64,000 nt of DNA from NCBI RefSeq assembly GCF_003935375.1, contig NZ_RHQM01000006.1, positions 62,001-126,000 on the forward strand, written 5' to 3'. The DNA is from Stutzerimonas xanthomarina. GTDB taxonomy: Bacteria > Pseudomonadota > Gammaproteobacteria > Pseudomonadales > Pseudomonadaceae. The position numbers were made by a program, and so were the translations under genes. This document shows, piece after piece, positions 31,184 through 40,001 of this stretch; position 1 is the first letter of the stretch; each line of letters starts with the position of its first letter. The notes beneath the pieces were generated by a model. That model made no database searches. It was not told where the DNA came from and saw only the letters and a program-made list of their open reading frames with translations.

Positions 31184-31228
31184 TGCGACAAATCGTGCAG
31201 GTAATGTTTTGTAAATATCAATCTGACA

Positions 31229-32449
31229 TCAGGGCTTGGCGAGTTCCGGCAGATCGCCGCTCAATCCGAGCGCCTGACGAACGAACAGCGCCTTCGCCTC
31301 CGGTAGCGCCTGTACGGCCTTGAGACCGGTATTGCGCAGCCAGCGCAGCGGCAGTGGATCAGCCTGGAACAGCCGTTCGAAGCCTTCCATGGCTGCCATC
31401 ATCGCCAAGTTGTGCGGCATGCGCCGACGCTCGAAGCGGCTCAGCACCTGCACATCGGCCACCCGCTCACCGCGGGCAATCGCCGCCTTGAGCACTTCCG
31501 CAAGCACGGCAGCATCCAGCAGGCCAAGATTCACGCCCTGCCCCGCCAACGGATGAATGGTGTGTGCGGCATCGCCGATCAACGCCAGGCCCGGCTGCAC
31601 ATAGCATTTGGCATGGCGTTGGCGCAGCGGGATGCACAGCCGCGGATCGACCTCGAGCACTTCGCCCAGGCGCTCCTCGAAGGCTCGACCAAGCGCCGTT
31701 CGGAATGCCGCGTCATCCAGCGCTATGAGCCGCTTGGCTTCGGCTTCAGTAACCGACCAGACAATCGAGCACCAGTGCCGGTCGCCATCGCGCTCGAGCG
31801 GCAGAAACGCCAGGGGGCCGTCATCGGTGAAGCGCTGCCAGGCCGTACGCTGGTGCGGCTCGCTGCAACGCACACTGGTGACGATGGCCTGATGCAGATA
31901 ATCCCATTCGCGGGTTTCGCAACCAGCCAGGCGGCGAATCGCCGAGTTGGCGCCATCCGCCGCAATCAGCAGGGGCGTACGCAACTCGCGGCCGTCGACC
32001 AGCGTCAGCTGCCAACCGTCAGGGGTGCGCGCCAGCTGCTCGACGCGCGCGTCGCCGATCAGCTGCAGTCCGCCGCGGCGCTGCATCGCGTCCAGCAGCG
32101 CATCCTGCACCACACGGTTTTCGACAATATGCCCGAGCACTTCGGCATGTACGGTCTCGGCGGAAAAATGAATCTGCCCGGTGCCCGAGCCGTCCCATAC
32201 GTGCATGTCGGTGTAGGGGCTCGCGCGGCGCGCGGCGATGCCCGGCCAGGCACCGACCCGCTGCAGGATGCGCTGGCTGGCTGCGGACAGCGCACTGACC
32301 CGCGGTTCGAAGCCGCCCTGCGGATCGAAGTCGACGACCTCGAGCGGGCTCGCATCGAGCACGACGATCTTCAGCCCGCAACCTTCGAGGGCGAGTGCCA
32401 GGGTACTGCCGACCATGCCGGCACCCACGATGATCAGATCCGCTTGCAT
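31229..32449 (-). CDS. ubiI: UbiI/VisC-type FAD-dependent ubiquinone hydroxylase
   Basis: The 406-residue flavoprotein monooxygenase has a dinucleotide motif IIVGAGMVGSTLALAL, the DG motif AADGANSAIR near 165 and the second FAD motif LIGDAAHTIHPLAGQG near 285. It belongs to the UbiH/UbiF/COQ6 family and by position equals PA5221, assigned to C5 hydroxylation. The ATG at 32449 overlaps the preceding stop as TGATG, which decides the start over the GTG codon just before it. Confidence 0.88.
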   Translation of the reverse strand: MQADLIIVGAGMVGSTLALALEGCGLKIVVLDASPLEVVDFDPQGGFEPRVSALSAASQRILQRVGAWPGIAARRASPYTDMHVWDGSGTGQIHFSAETVHAEVLGHIVENRVVQDALLDAMQRRGGLQLIGDARVEQLARTPDGWQLTLVDGRELRTPLLIAADGANSAIRRLAGCETREWDYLHQAIVTSVRCSEPHQRTAWQRFTDDGPLAFLPLERDGDRHWCSIVWSVTEAEAKRLIALDDAAFRTALGRAFEERLGEVLEVDPRLCIPLRQRHAKCYVQPGLALIGDAAHTIHPLAGQGVNLGLLDAAVLAEVLKAAIARGERVADVQVLSRFERRRMPHNLAMMAAMEGFERLFQADPLPLRWLRNTGLKAVQALPEAKALFVRQALGLSGDLPELAKP

Positions 32450-32937
32450 CACTTCTCTCCTGGCTGCCGCGCCCGCGGCTTGAGTCGTATGTAGAGGGTC
32501 TTCTGCACCCGTGCCACCAGCGTGCCCTCGCCGTCGCGCACTTCGACATGCATTCTGGGTAGGTACTTGCTGCCGTCGGCCGTGTGCGCGCGGATCTCAT
32601 CCAGCAGCCTGTCGCTGATGGCGAATTCGGCGTAGACCGCGCCGCGCCCGGGGCTGACGAATTCTATGTTGGCCGCCTTGTCCCAGACGATGTAGTCGCG
32701 CCCGAGACTCTCCATCAGCATCAGCACGAAGAACGGGTCGACCATCGAATACAGCGAGCCGCCGAACTGCGTACCGACATAATTGCGGTTGTACCAGCGC
32801 AGCACCATCTTGACCTGAACCAGGCGCATATCCGCGCTGATGTGCCGCACCCGAACACCGGCTCCGATGTATGGCGGGTAGAAATTCATGGCCCAGCGCA
32901 GAAACCGCGCCTTGCGCGCCAAACGGGAGCCGCTCAT
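32449..32937 (-). CDS. DUF4442 hotdog-fold thioesterase-like protein
   Basis: The 162-residue protein starts MSGSRLARKARFLRW. The hotdog region includes YVGTQFGGSLYSMVDPFFVLMLM and a C-terminal ARVQKTLYIRLKPR strand. It probably binds an acyl thioester, but the family has little experimental assignment. It lies between two ubiquinone hydroxylase genes, 25 bp after ubiH, and is coupled to ubiI by TGATG, which hints at a role near quinone or lipid metabolism. Confidence 0.82.
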   Translation of the reverse strand: MSGSRLARKARFLRWAMNFYPPYIGAGVRVRHISADMRLVQVKMVLRWYNRNYVGTQFGGSLYSMVDPFFVLMLMESLGRDYIVWDKAANIEFVSPGRGAVYAEFAISDRLLDEIRAHTADGSKYLPRMHVEVRDGEGTLVARVQKTLYIRLKPRARQPGEK

Positions 32938-32962
32938 GCCGAGTCCTTTTGGTTGCCGCTTT

Positions 32963-34141
32963 TCAGCCAGCGCGAGTGCCCAGGCCCATCGCCTGGCGCG
33001 CAAACCAACGCTTGGCGGCGGGCATGAGGTCCAGCCCGAGCAGACCGAGATTGCGTCCGGCCGCGACCAGCCGACCGGAATCACCGAACAGCCGGGTGAC
33101 CTGATCGGAGAAACCGACTGTCACGCGCTGATCGAAGCGCTGCCTGCGGGCGTACTCCTGCAGCGCCGCCAGGTCACCCAACGCGGCGTCGCTGCGCAGC
33201 AAAGCGACGCTCAGTGCCTCCACATCACGCAGCGACAGGTTGTAGCCCTGCCCGGCGATCGGGTGCAGGCTGTGCGCCGCGTTGCCGAGCACCACCAGCC
33301 CCGAACGTACCTGTTCTTCGGCCTCGATCAGCGTCAGCGGATACAGATGCCGGGCACCGACCTGCTGCAACGCGCCCAGGCGATAGCCGAAGGCCTCCTG
33401 CAGTTCGCCGAGGAAAACCGCCTCGTGTGCCTGCGCCAGGCGCGCGGCATCGACCTGGGAGCGCGTCCATACCAGCGCACAACGATCATCCTGCAGCGGC
33501 AGCAGCGCCATCGGGCCATCTTCGGTGAAGCGCTCGAACGCCAGACCGCCGTGCGGTTTGCCTGGCGTGATGTTGGCGATGAGCGCGGTCTGGCCGTACG
33601 GCCGACGCGACACCTGGATGCCAAGCTGCTCGCGCAGCCCGGAGCGGCCACCATCTGCGAGCACGGTGAGGTCGCACTCCAGCTGCTGACCATCGGTAAA
33701 ACTCAACCGGTAACCGGTGGCGCCGGGCTCCAGTCGCTCGACCTCGGCCGGACAGTGGCGGACCACCACCTGATCATCCAGCGCCTGCCACAGGCAATGC
33801 CCGATCCAGGCGTTCTCCACCACGTAACCCAGCGCCTCGACGCCTTCGCGTGTGCAATCGAGGCGTGCCGCCCCGAAACTGCCGCGCTCCGACACATGAA
33901 TGCGCAGAATCGGCTCGGCGCGTTCGGCGATGCGCTCCCATAGGCCCAGGCGCTGGTAGATCAGCCGAGTGCCGTAGGACAGCGCCGTGGAGCGCGCGTC
34001 ATAGCTGGGCTGGTACTCGTGGCCGGGCTCGAACGGCTCGATCAGATGGATGCGCCAGCCGCGCGCCCGGGCGCCGTCCTGCAAGGCCAGCGCGAGACTG
34101 GCACCAACCAGCCCGCCACCGATGATCGCCAAGCTCTGCAT
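32963..34141 (-). CDS. ubiH: UbiH, 2-polyprenyl-6-methoxyphenol hydroxylase
   Basis: The 392-residue flavoprotein has the FAD motif IIGGGLVGASLALAL, a degenerate DG motif (ADGGRSGLR) and VLGNAAHSLHPIAGQG. The GNAAH variant is the form seen in UbiH, as opposed to GDAAH in UbiI. It hydroxylates the ubiquinone precursor ring. It starts 1 bp after the pepP stop, so pepP-ubiH are cotranscribed, as in many gammaproteobacteria. Confidence 0.92.
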   Translation of the reverse strand: MQSLAIIGGGLVGASLALALQDGARARGWRIHLIEPFEPGHEYQPSYDARSTALSYGTRLIYQRLGLWERIAERAEPILRIHVSERGSFGAARLDCTREGVEALGYVVENAWIGHCLWQALDDQVVVRHCPAEVERLEPGATGYRLSFTDGQQLECDLTVLADGGRSGLREQLGIQVSRRPYGQTALIANITPGKPHGGLAFERFTEDGPMALLPLQDDRCALVWTRSQVDAARLAQAHEAVFLGELQEAFGYRLGALQQVGARHLYPLTLIEAEEQVRSGLVVLGNAAHSLHPIAGQGYNLSLRDVEALSVALLRSDAALGDLAALQEYARRQRFDQRVTVGFSDQVTRLFGDSGRLVAAGRNLGLLGLDLMPAAKRWFARQAMGLGTRAG

Positions 34142-34142
34142 G

Positions 34143-35477
34143 TCAGGCGACCTGCTCGCGAGCGGCGGCCATCAGCGCCTCGATTTCGGCGACGCTCTTC
34201 GGCACGCCACCAGTGAGGATTTCGCAGCCGGCCCGGGTCACCACCACGTCGTCCTCGATGCGCACGCCGATGCCGCGCCACTTCTTCGCCACGTTCTGAT
34301 TGTCCACGGCGATATAGATGCCCGGCTCGACGGTCATCGACATGCCCGGCTCGAGCACGCGCCACTCGCCGCCGATCTTGTAGTCGCCGACGTCATGCAC
34401 GTCCATGCCCAGCCAGTGCCCGGCGCGGTGCATGTAGAAGGGTTTGTAGGCCTCGCTTGCGATCAGTTCGTCGACCTCGCCCTGCAGCAGGCCCAGCTCG
34501 ACCAGCCCGGCGGTGATCACCCGTACGGTGGCCTCGTGGGCCTCGTTCCAGTGCTTGCCGGGTGCGATGTGCTTGAAAGCCTCTTCGTTGGCCTTGAGCA
34601 CCAGTTCGTAAATGGCCTTCTGCTCGGGCGAGAAGCGGCCGTTGACCGGAAAGGTGCGGGTAATGTCGCTGGCGTAGCAGTCGATTTCGCAACCGGCGTC
34701 GATCAGCACGAGGTCGCCATCCTTCAGCGGCGCATCGTTCTCGCGGTAATGCAGGATGCAGGCATTGCGACCCGCGGCGACGATGCTGCCGTAAGCGGGC
34801 ATCTTCGCCCCGCCCTTACGGAACTCGTAATCCAGCTCGGCTTCCAGGTGGTACTCGAACAGGCCCGCGCGGCTGGCCTGCATGGCACGGATATGTGCAC
34901 GGGCGGAAATCTCCGCGGCATGCTTCATCACCTTCACTTCGTTACTCGACTTGTACAGACGCATGTCGTGCAGCAAGTGATCGAGCGCGACGAACTCGCT
35001 GGGCGGCTGCGCGCCCTGGCGCGCCTTGGCGCGAATGGTCTTGATCCACTCCATCAGCCGATGATCGAAGGCTTCGTTGGTGCCGATGGCGTAGTAGACA
35101 CGGTCGCGGCCTTCGATCAGCCCGGGGAGGATGTCGTCGATGTCGCCGATGGGAAAGGCATCGTCGGCACCGTATTCACTTATCGCGCCGTCCTGCCCGG
35201 CACGCAGGCCATCCCACAGCTCGCGTTCGGGGTCGCGTTCGCGGCAGAACAGCACGTATTCGCCATGCTCACGCCCGGGAATCAGCGCGATCACCGCCTC
35301 CGGTTCGGGGAAGCCGGACAGGTACTGAAAGTCGCTGTCCTGGCGGTAGACATGCTCGACATCGCGGTTGCGGATATACATCGGCGCCGCCGGCAGGATG
35401 GCGATGCTGTTGGGTTCCATCTGCTCCATCAGCGCCTTGCGCCGACGGGCGTATTCCGATTTCGGGATGCGAGTCAT
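34143..35477 (-). CDS. pepP: Xaa-Pro aminopeptidase II
   Basis: The 444-residue pita-bread metallopeptidase has the N-terminal domain (about 1-170) and catalytic domain with metal ligands in LIDAGCEIDCYASDITRTFP (two Asp), HRAGHWLGMDVHD (His), TVEPGIYI (Glu) and IGVRIEDDVVV (Glu). It releases N-terminal residues before proline. It lies 16 bp after ygfB and immediately before ubiH. Confidence 0.96.
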   Translation of the reverse strand: MTRIPKSEYARRRKALMEQMEPNSIAILPAAPMYIRNRDVEHVYRQDSDFQYLSGFPEPEAVIALIPGREHGEYVLFCRERDPERELWDGLRAGQDGAISEYGADDAFPIGDIDDILPGLIEGRDRVYYAIGTNEAFDHRLMEWIKTIRAKARQGAQPPSEFVALDHLLHDMRLYKSSNEVKVMKHAAEISARAHIRAMQASRAGLFEYHLEAELDYEFRKGGAKMPAYGSIVAAGRNACILHYRENDAPLKDGDLVLIDAGCEIDCYASDITRTFPVNGRFSPEQKAIYELVLKANEEAFKHIAPGKHWNEAHEATVRVITAGLVELGLLQGEVDELIASEAYKPFYMHRAGHWLGMDVHDVGDYKIGGEWRVLEPGMSMTVEPGIYIAVDNQNVAKKWRGIGVRIEDDVVVTRAGCEILTGGVPKSVAEIEALMAAAREQVA

Positions 35478-35493
35478 GAGCGGAACGATTTCC

Positions 35494-36048
35494 TCAATGC
35501 AGGGAAGGTTTCGGAGCAGCAGGTACAGGCTTGGCGCACTCGGTGAACAGCAGCAACGGCGCCACGCGCAGGTACTCCATCACTTCCATGTAATCGGTCT
35601 CGCCGTCTTCGGACTCTTCGAGCGAGTCCTGAATCTGCGCGATGGCCGAGAGATCCTGCAGTACTTCCATGGCCTCGGCGCTCAGCGCGCGGTCGCCAGC
35701 GGTCAGACCGAAGCCGGCGAGAAAGCCCTGGCACCACTGGCCCAGCGCGACAGCGCGCTCGGCCAGCGGCGCATCATCGCTGGGCAGCAGCAGAACGACG
35801 GCGATGTCGTCGCCGGCGAGCTCACCCTTGACCATCTCCTGCAGGCCGATCAAGGCCTGACGGATATTGTCCTGCGGCGCTTCGCCAAGCAGGTCCGAGG
35901 CATCGGTCAGCCAGGGTTCGACATCGAAGCCGGCACCGGCGCAGCTGCGCCCGAGCAACAGGCCATGCAATTCGGCAGGAGAAACAGTTTGCGGTGCGCC
36001 AGCCAGAAGTGTGGCGAAAGCGGCATATGGGGAATTCTGAATGGACAT
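35494..36048 (-). CDS. ygfB: YgfB/YecA family protein (UPF0149)
   Basis: The 184-residue protein starts [17 protein letters not shown]. The family motifs [13 protein letters not shown] and [12 protein letters not shown] are present, and the C-terminus is acidic then Pro-rich ([18 protein letters not shown]). The start at 36048 was chosen by family fit over the longer frame. It heads the ygfB-pepP-ubiH-DUF4442-ubiI run. In P. aeruginosa YgfB has been linked to ampD expression control; here that is only by homology. Confidence 0.9.
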   Translation of the reverse strand: MSIQNSPYAAFATLLAGAPQTVSPAELHGLLLGRSCAGAGFDVEPWLTDASDLLGEAPQDNIRQALIGLQEMVKGELAGDDIAVVLLLPSDDAPLAERAVALGQWCQGFLAGFGLTAGDRALSAEAMEVLQDLSAIAQIQDSLEESEDGETDYMEVMEYLRVAPLLLFTECAKPVPAAPKPSLH

Positions 36049-36178
36049 GGCGGCTAGGCGCACGATGGCGCAATGACTAGAATGAAGGCTTCGTATCCTA
36101 GCACCGGCGGCCGCGGCAAGACCATCGAAGCCCCCGGGCATCGCCTCCGTCTTCACTCAGTGCCCCAACAGGAATCCC

Positions 36179-36388
36179 ATGGAAGACGCCGATCTGAAAG
36201 CGCTGACCACCAAGCTGGAGCAGCTGATTCAGCGCATCGAACAGCTCAAGGCGCAGAACCACCTGCTACTGGCCAACGAGCGGAACTGGCGTGAAGAGCG
36301 CGCTCATCTGATCGAAAAGAACGAAATGGCCCGCTTGAAGGTCGAATCAATGATTTCGCGCCTGAAAGCCCTGGAGCAGGACTCATGA
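36179..36388 (+). CDS. TIGR02449-family coiled-coil protein
   Basis: The 69-residue protein is a single heptad-type coiled coil (KLEQLIQRIEQLKAQNHLLL). It is always found next to zapA in this group. AGGA precedes the ATG. Its stop overlaps the zapA start in ATGA. A cell-division accessory role, as for ZapB-like proteins, is inference. Confidence 0.85.
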   Translation: MEDADLKALTTKLEQLIQRIEQLKAQNHLLLANERNWREERAHLIEKNEMARLKVESMISRLKALEQDS

Positions 36389-36699
36389 CCCAGCCGAACA
36401 CCGTCACCGTGCACATCATGGACAAGGAATATTGCATTGCCTGTCCGCCAGAGGAACGCAGCAATCTGGAAGGCGCGGCCCGCTATCTGGATCGCAAGAT
36501 GCGCGAGATCCGCAGCAGCGGCAAAGTCATCGGCGCCGACCGCGTTGCGGTGATGGCCGCGCTGAACATCACCCACGAACTGCTACACAAGCATGATCGC
36601 CTGGATGCCGAAGCCAACAGCGCGCGCGAGCACGTACGCATGCTGCTGGAGCGCGTCGACAGCGCACTGGCCACCGACCCGAACCCTTCCGGCAACTGA
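36385..36699 (+). CDS. zapA: ZapA, FtsZ-associated cell division protein
   Basis: The 104-residue protein has the ZapA N-terminal strand region (VTVHIMDKEYCIACPPEE), the RYLDRKMREIRSSGKV helix and a C-terminal coiled coil for tetramer formation. It bundles FtsZ filaments at midcell. It is coupled to the upstream coiled-coil gene and followed by 6S RNA, the order conserved across gammaproteobacteria. Confidence 0.94.
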   Translation: MTQPNTVTVHIMDKEYCIACPPEERSNLEGAARYLDRKMREIRSSGKVIGADRVAVMAALNITHELLHKHDRLDAEANSAREHVRMLLERVDSALATDPNPSGN

Positions 36700-36731
36700 T
36701 CAACGGCAGCCGGTTTGCGTTATACTCCGCC

Positions 36732-36912
36732 CAACTCCCTGGCATGTTCGCCAGTCGGCGATGACCCTCTCCCGATAAGCAACACCATGGAGGCTACACG
36801 TGGTGCCGGTGTGCATGTCCGCCTGACGGAAAGCCTTAAGGTACTCTGTAGTCGCCACCTTGAACTCTCGGGTTCAAGGGCCTACGCTGGCAGCGGCATG
36901 CTGGGGAGCCAC
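36732..36912 (+). ncRNA. ssrS: 6S RNA
   Basis: The zapA-ygfA gap holds the 6S fold. The 5' arm CTCCCTGGCATG pairs with the 3' arm CATGCTGGGGAG. A central bulge is flanked by GGTGCCGGTGTGCATGTCCG and GACGGAAAGCCTTAAGG, and the distal CACCTTGAAC/GGTTCAAGGG hairpin is the hallmark also seen in E. coli. It binds sigma-70 RNA polymerase as an open-promoter mimic. A TATACT -10 box at 36721-36726 fits a start near 36732. Ends are estimated to within a few bases. Confidence 0.92.
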
Positions 36913-36917
36913 TTCTG

Positions 36918-37520
36918 ATGATCGTAGCCGAAGGCCTTTCGCGCCCGGCGCTACGCCGCAAGCTGCGCCACGCTCGACGCCAACTGACACCCGCCCAGCA
37001 GCGCCTGGCCGCTCGCCATCTCTATCGGCAGCTGGCTCAGCATCCCTGGTTTCGGCGCGCCCGGCATATCGCCCTGTACCTGCCCAATGATGGCGAAATC
37101 GATCCGCGCCTATTGCTGCAAGCGGCTCAGCGCCGCGGCAAGGCAACCTATCTTCCGGTACTCAACCCCTGGCCACGTACGCGCATGGTGTTCCAGCGCA
37201 TCGAGCCCGGCGAACAGCTGCGCCGCAACCGCTTCGGCATTCCGGAACCCGTGATCCGGGCCGCTCGGCAACGCCGTGTCTGGGCGCTGGACCTGCTGCT
37301 CATGCCACTGGTGGGCTTCGACGGAAAGGGCGGACGGCTTGGCATGGGTGGCGGCTTCTATGATCGCAGCCTGGCGTATCGCGCCATGCGCAAAAAAAGT
37401 CACAAACCGACATTGTTGGGACTGGCTCATGAATGTCAGCGCGTCGATCGACTGCCGCTGGAGAGCTGGGATGTAGCGCTTCAGGCTACGGTGACGGACC
37501 AGGGTTGGTACGCCGGATGA
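36918..37520 (+). CDS. ygfA: 5-formyltetrahydrofolate cyclo-ligase
   Basis: The 200-residue enzyme converts 5-formyl-THF to 5,10-methenyl-THF with ATP. Diagnostic are RRKLRHARRQL at the start, the nucleotide region near YLPNDGEID and MPLVGFDGKGGRLGMGGGFYDR. It lies directly after 6S RNA, from which it is cotranscribed in E. coli. Confidence 0.95.
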   Translation: MIVAEGLSRPALRRKLRHARRQLTPAQQRLAARHLYRQLAQHPWFRRARHIALYLPNDGEIDPRLLLQAAQRRGKATYLPVLNPWPRTRMVFQRIEPGEQLRRNRFGIPEPVIRAARQRRVWALDLLLMPLVGFDGKGGRLGMGGGFYDRSLAYRAMRKKSHKPTLLGLAHECQRVDRLPLESWDVALQATVTDQGWYAG

Positions 37521-37548
37521 TGGAAAGCCGCGTCCATGCGGCACGAGG

Positions 37549-37701
37549 TCATCGCTGCTGAGCCTGCTGCACCTGAATGACCGGGGCCATGCCGGCCGCG
37601 CCATCGTGCTGATCCCACAGACTCTGCGTATAGCCCGTGGTGACTACGCCGAGACCAAAGATAAAGACCAAAATCCACAGAATATCGGGCTTACGTTTCA
37701 T
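37549..37701 (-). CDS. Conserved-looking 50-aa single-TM protein
   Basis: The short ORF reads MKRKPDILWILVFIFGLGVV, then TTGYTQSLWDQHDG and a Gln-rich tail. It has one N-terminal TM helix with a positive-inside start. A strong AGGGGGAGG site lies 9 bp upstream of the ATG. It is convergent with ygfA. I do not know its function; the good ribosome site and membrane-protein composition support it being real. Confidence 0.72.
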   Translation of the reverse strand: MKRKPDILWILVFIFGLGVVTTGYTQSLWDQHDGAAGMAPVIQVQQAQQR

Positions 37702-37896
37702 TTGTGTTCGCCTCCCCCTACCAGGCGAAATGCTTGCGTCGAGTCGATGTGTTTTCGTTCTAGGACTCGATAGGCCACCTTACAGCTGCGGCATTTTCCG
37801 TGAAGCGTCGGCACCGCGCAAACAGGTATTGCAGCCGATTGTCGGAGATTTTGCCATCATGGTCTGATCGAACCGTCTGATAGGAGAGCAAGGTTC

Positions 37897-38346
37897 ATGC
37901 CTTACTGGTTAATGAAGTCCGAACCCGACGAATTTTCCATCTGGGACCTGAAAAAAATGGGTCACGGACGCTGGGATGGTGTACGCAACTACCAGGCGAG
38001 AAACTTCATGCGCCAGATGCAGGAAGGCGATCAGTTCTTCTTATATCACTCCAGTTGCGCCGAGCCAGGAATCGCCGGCATCGGCAGGATCAGTCGCAGC
38101 GCCTATCCCGATCCCACTGCCCTCGACCCTGCCAGCCCCTATCACGATGCCAAGGCTCGCGATGATGCAAATCCGTGGAGCGCGGTCGATGTCGAGTTCG
38201 TCGACGCCTTTGCGACACCGTTGAAATTGGCGCGCCTGAAAACCGAGCCAGCACTGCACGAACTGGCACTGGTGAAGAAAGGAAGCCGCCTGTCGGTGAT
38301 GCCGGTCAGCGAAGACGAATGGCAGGCGATCCTGGCGATGCGCTGA
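37897..38346 (+). CDS. EVE-domain protein
   Basis: The 149-residue protein is essentially one EVE (PUA-like) domain: MPYWLMKSEPDEFSIWDL, then GVRNYQARNFM, QFFLYHSSC, the ring of aromatic residues expected for modified-base recognition, and WSAVDVEFVDAF. EVE domains bind modified nucleobases in DNA or RNA; in housekeeping contexts the ligand is unknown. AGGAGAGCAAGG precedes the ATG. Confidence 0.93.
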   Translation: MPYWLMKSEPDEFSIWDLKKMGHGRWDGVRNYQARNFMRQMQEGDQFFLYHSSCAEPGIAGIGRISRSAYPDPTALDPASPYHDAKARDDANPWSAVDVEFVDAFATPLKLARLKTEPALHELALVKKGSRLSVMPVSEDEWQAILAMR

Positions 38347-38347
38347 G

Positions 38348-38752
38348 CTACTGGATGATCAGATTGTTGAACAGCAGATCATCCACCAGCGGTTTGCCTT
38401 CTTCCTGCTCCAGCACCTCGCGCACCTGGCGCAAGGCTTCCTGACGCAGCTGTTCCTTGGCTTCGGGGCCGCTCAGCGTCTCGTCGGTCTGCTGGGAAAA
38501 CAGCATCACCAGCTGATGACGAATCAGCGGCTCGTGATGCTTGACCCGATCCTCCACCTCCTTGCTGGAGATACGCAGCGCAACATCGGCCTTGTAGTAC
38601 TTCAGTCGCTCGCCGGAGCCGTAGTTGCCAACCATCGCAGGCGTCAGCGCGTAATAGAGTGTCTGCGTGGCGGCGGCGTCTTCGGCCGGCTCCTCAGCCA
38701 GCGCGGGCCCAGCCAGGGCGAGGCAGAAAAACATCGAGATGAGGTATTTCAC
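38348..38752 (-). CDS. FliL-domain exported protein
   Basis: The 134-residue protein begins with a GTG at 38752 preceded by GGAG; the first residues VKYLISMFFCLALAGPALA form a signal peptide. The rest (about 35-134) fits the FliL domain: LKYYKADVALRI, then HHEPLIRHQLVMLFSQQ, and a C-terminal VDDLLFNNLIIQ. Unlike true FliL it has a cleavable signal rather than a TM anchor, and no flagellar genes are nearby, so a flagellar role is uncertain. Confidence 0.78.
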   Translation of the reverse strand: MKYLISMFFCLALAGPALAEEPAEDAAATQTLYYALTPAMVGNYGSGERLKYYKADVALRISSKEVEDRVKHHEPLIRHQLVMLFSQQTDETLSGPEAKEQLRQEALRQVREVLEQEEGKPLVDDLLFNNLIIQ

Positions 38753-38965
38753 GCGGTACTGCTCCAAGGGATTCCTGCGCCAGCATAACCAGTCGCCGCG
38801 GCCCACCCAAGCCTATCGCGCAACCGCCTGCCACTTATACGCCGCCATTACAGTGAACGATGCTGATTGCCTCGCCACGCAGCGCTCCTAGACTGGAAAG
38901 TCCTGAGCAGTCGAGCCATCCCATGTCGGGCGGCAAGCGTCCGACCAGTCGAACAAGGAAAAGCG

Positions 38966-39946
38966 ATGAAAGCCGTCCTGTGCAAAAGCTTCGGCCCGCC
39001 CGAAAGCCTGGTTGTCGAAGATGCCCCCTCCCCTCAGATCAAGCCGAGCGAGATCCTGCTCGACGTGCATGCCGCCGGGGTGAATTTCCCTGACACGCTG
39101 ATGATCGAGGGCAGGTATCAGTTCGAGCCGCCGTTCCCGTTCTCGCCCGGCGGCGAGGCGGCCGGCGTCATCGCCGCGGTCGGCGAGAAGGTCAGCCACC
39201 TCAAGGTCGGCGACCGGGTCATGGCGCTCACTGGCTGGGGCAGCTTCGCCGAGCAGGTTGCGGTGGCCGGCAGCAACGCGCTGCCGATTCCGCCGAGCAT
39301 GGACTTCGACACCGCCGCCGCCTTCAGCATGACCTACGGCACCTCGATGCATGCGCTTACCCAGCGCGCCAATCTGCAACCTGGAGAGACTCTGCTGGTG
39401 CTGGGCGCTTCCGGTGGTGTCGGCCTGGCTGCCGTGGAAATCGGCAAGGCCATGGGCGCGCGAGTCATCGCCGCCGCCTCCAGCGCCGAAAAGCTGGAGG
39501 TGGCGAAGAATGCCGGCGCCGACGAGCTGATCAACTACAGCGAAGTCAGCCTGAAGGAGCGCCTGAAGGAACTCACCGGCGGCCAGGGTGTGGATGTCAT
39601 CTACGATCCGGTGGGCGGCAAGCTGTTCGAGGAAGCCTTCCGCAGCATCGCCTGGAACGGCCGCATGCTGGTGGTGGGTTTCGCCGCCGGTGGCGACATT
39701 CCGGCGTTGCCGGCCAACCTGCCGCTGCTCAAGGGTGCCGCACTGATCGGCGTGTTCTGGGGCGCCTTCGCCCAGCGTCAACCGCAGGACAACGCCGCGA
39801 ATTTCCGTCAGCTGTTCGCCTGGCATGCAGAAGGCAAGCTCAAGCCGCTGGTATCGCAACGCTTTGCGCTGGAAGAGGCTGGCCAGGCTATCGCCACGCT
39901 GGGGCAGCGCAAGGCGGTCGGCAAGCTGGTGGTGCAGGTGCGCTAA
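38966..39946 (+). CDS. NADPH:quinone oxidoreductase, zinc-independent MDR family
   Basis: The 326-residue protein has a GroES-like N-terminal domain (VHAAGVNFPDTLMIEGRY, where zinc ligands are absent) and a Rossmann domain with GASGGVGLAAVEIGKAMGA near 145. It probably reduces quinones or enones with NADPH. The start at 38966 has AAGGAAAAGCG upstream. Convergent with secB and separated from it by a perfect hairpin. Confidence 0.9.
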   Translation: MKAVLCKSFGPPESLVVEDAPSPQIKPSEILLDVHAAGVNFPDTLMIEGRYQFEPPFPFSPGGEAAGVIAAVGEKVSHLKVGDRVMALTGWGSFAEQVAVAGSNALPIPPSMDFDTAAAFSMTYGTSMHALTQRANLQPGETLLVLGASGGVGLAAVEIGKAMGARVIAAASSAEKLEVAKNAGADELINYSEVSLKERLKELTGGQGVDVIYDPVGGKLFEEAFRSIAWNGRMLVVGFAAGGDIPALPANLPLLKGAALIGVFWGAFAQRQPQDNAANFRQLFAWHAEGKLKPLVSQRFALEEAGQAIATLGQRKAVGKLVVQVR

Positions 39947-39960
39947 TGCGCAGAAGGGAA

Positions 39961-39989
39961 ATGCAGGAAGCGTCAGACGCTTCCTGCAT
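39961..39989 (-). terminator. Hairpin terminator between qor-like gene and secB
   Basis: A perfect 13-bp stem (ATGCAGGAAGCGT/ACGCTTCCTGCAT) has a CAG loop. On the minus strand it is followed by TTTCCC, so it serves secB best, and it may stop the convergent transcript too. Confidence 0.75.
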
Positions 39990-40001
39990 GATCCGCATGG
40001 A

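Noticed and set aside
31155..31190. Fur box at the iron-binding protein gene
   Set aside because: The AT-rich spacer matches the 19-bp consensus too loosely to call.
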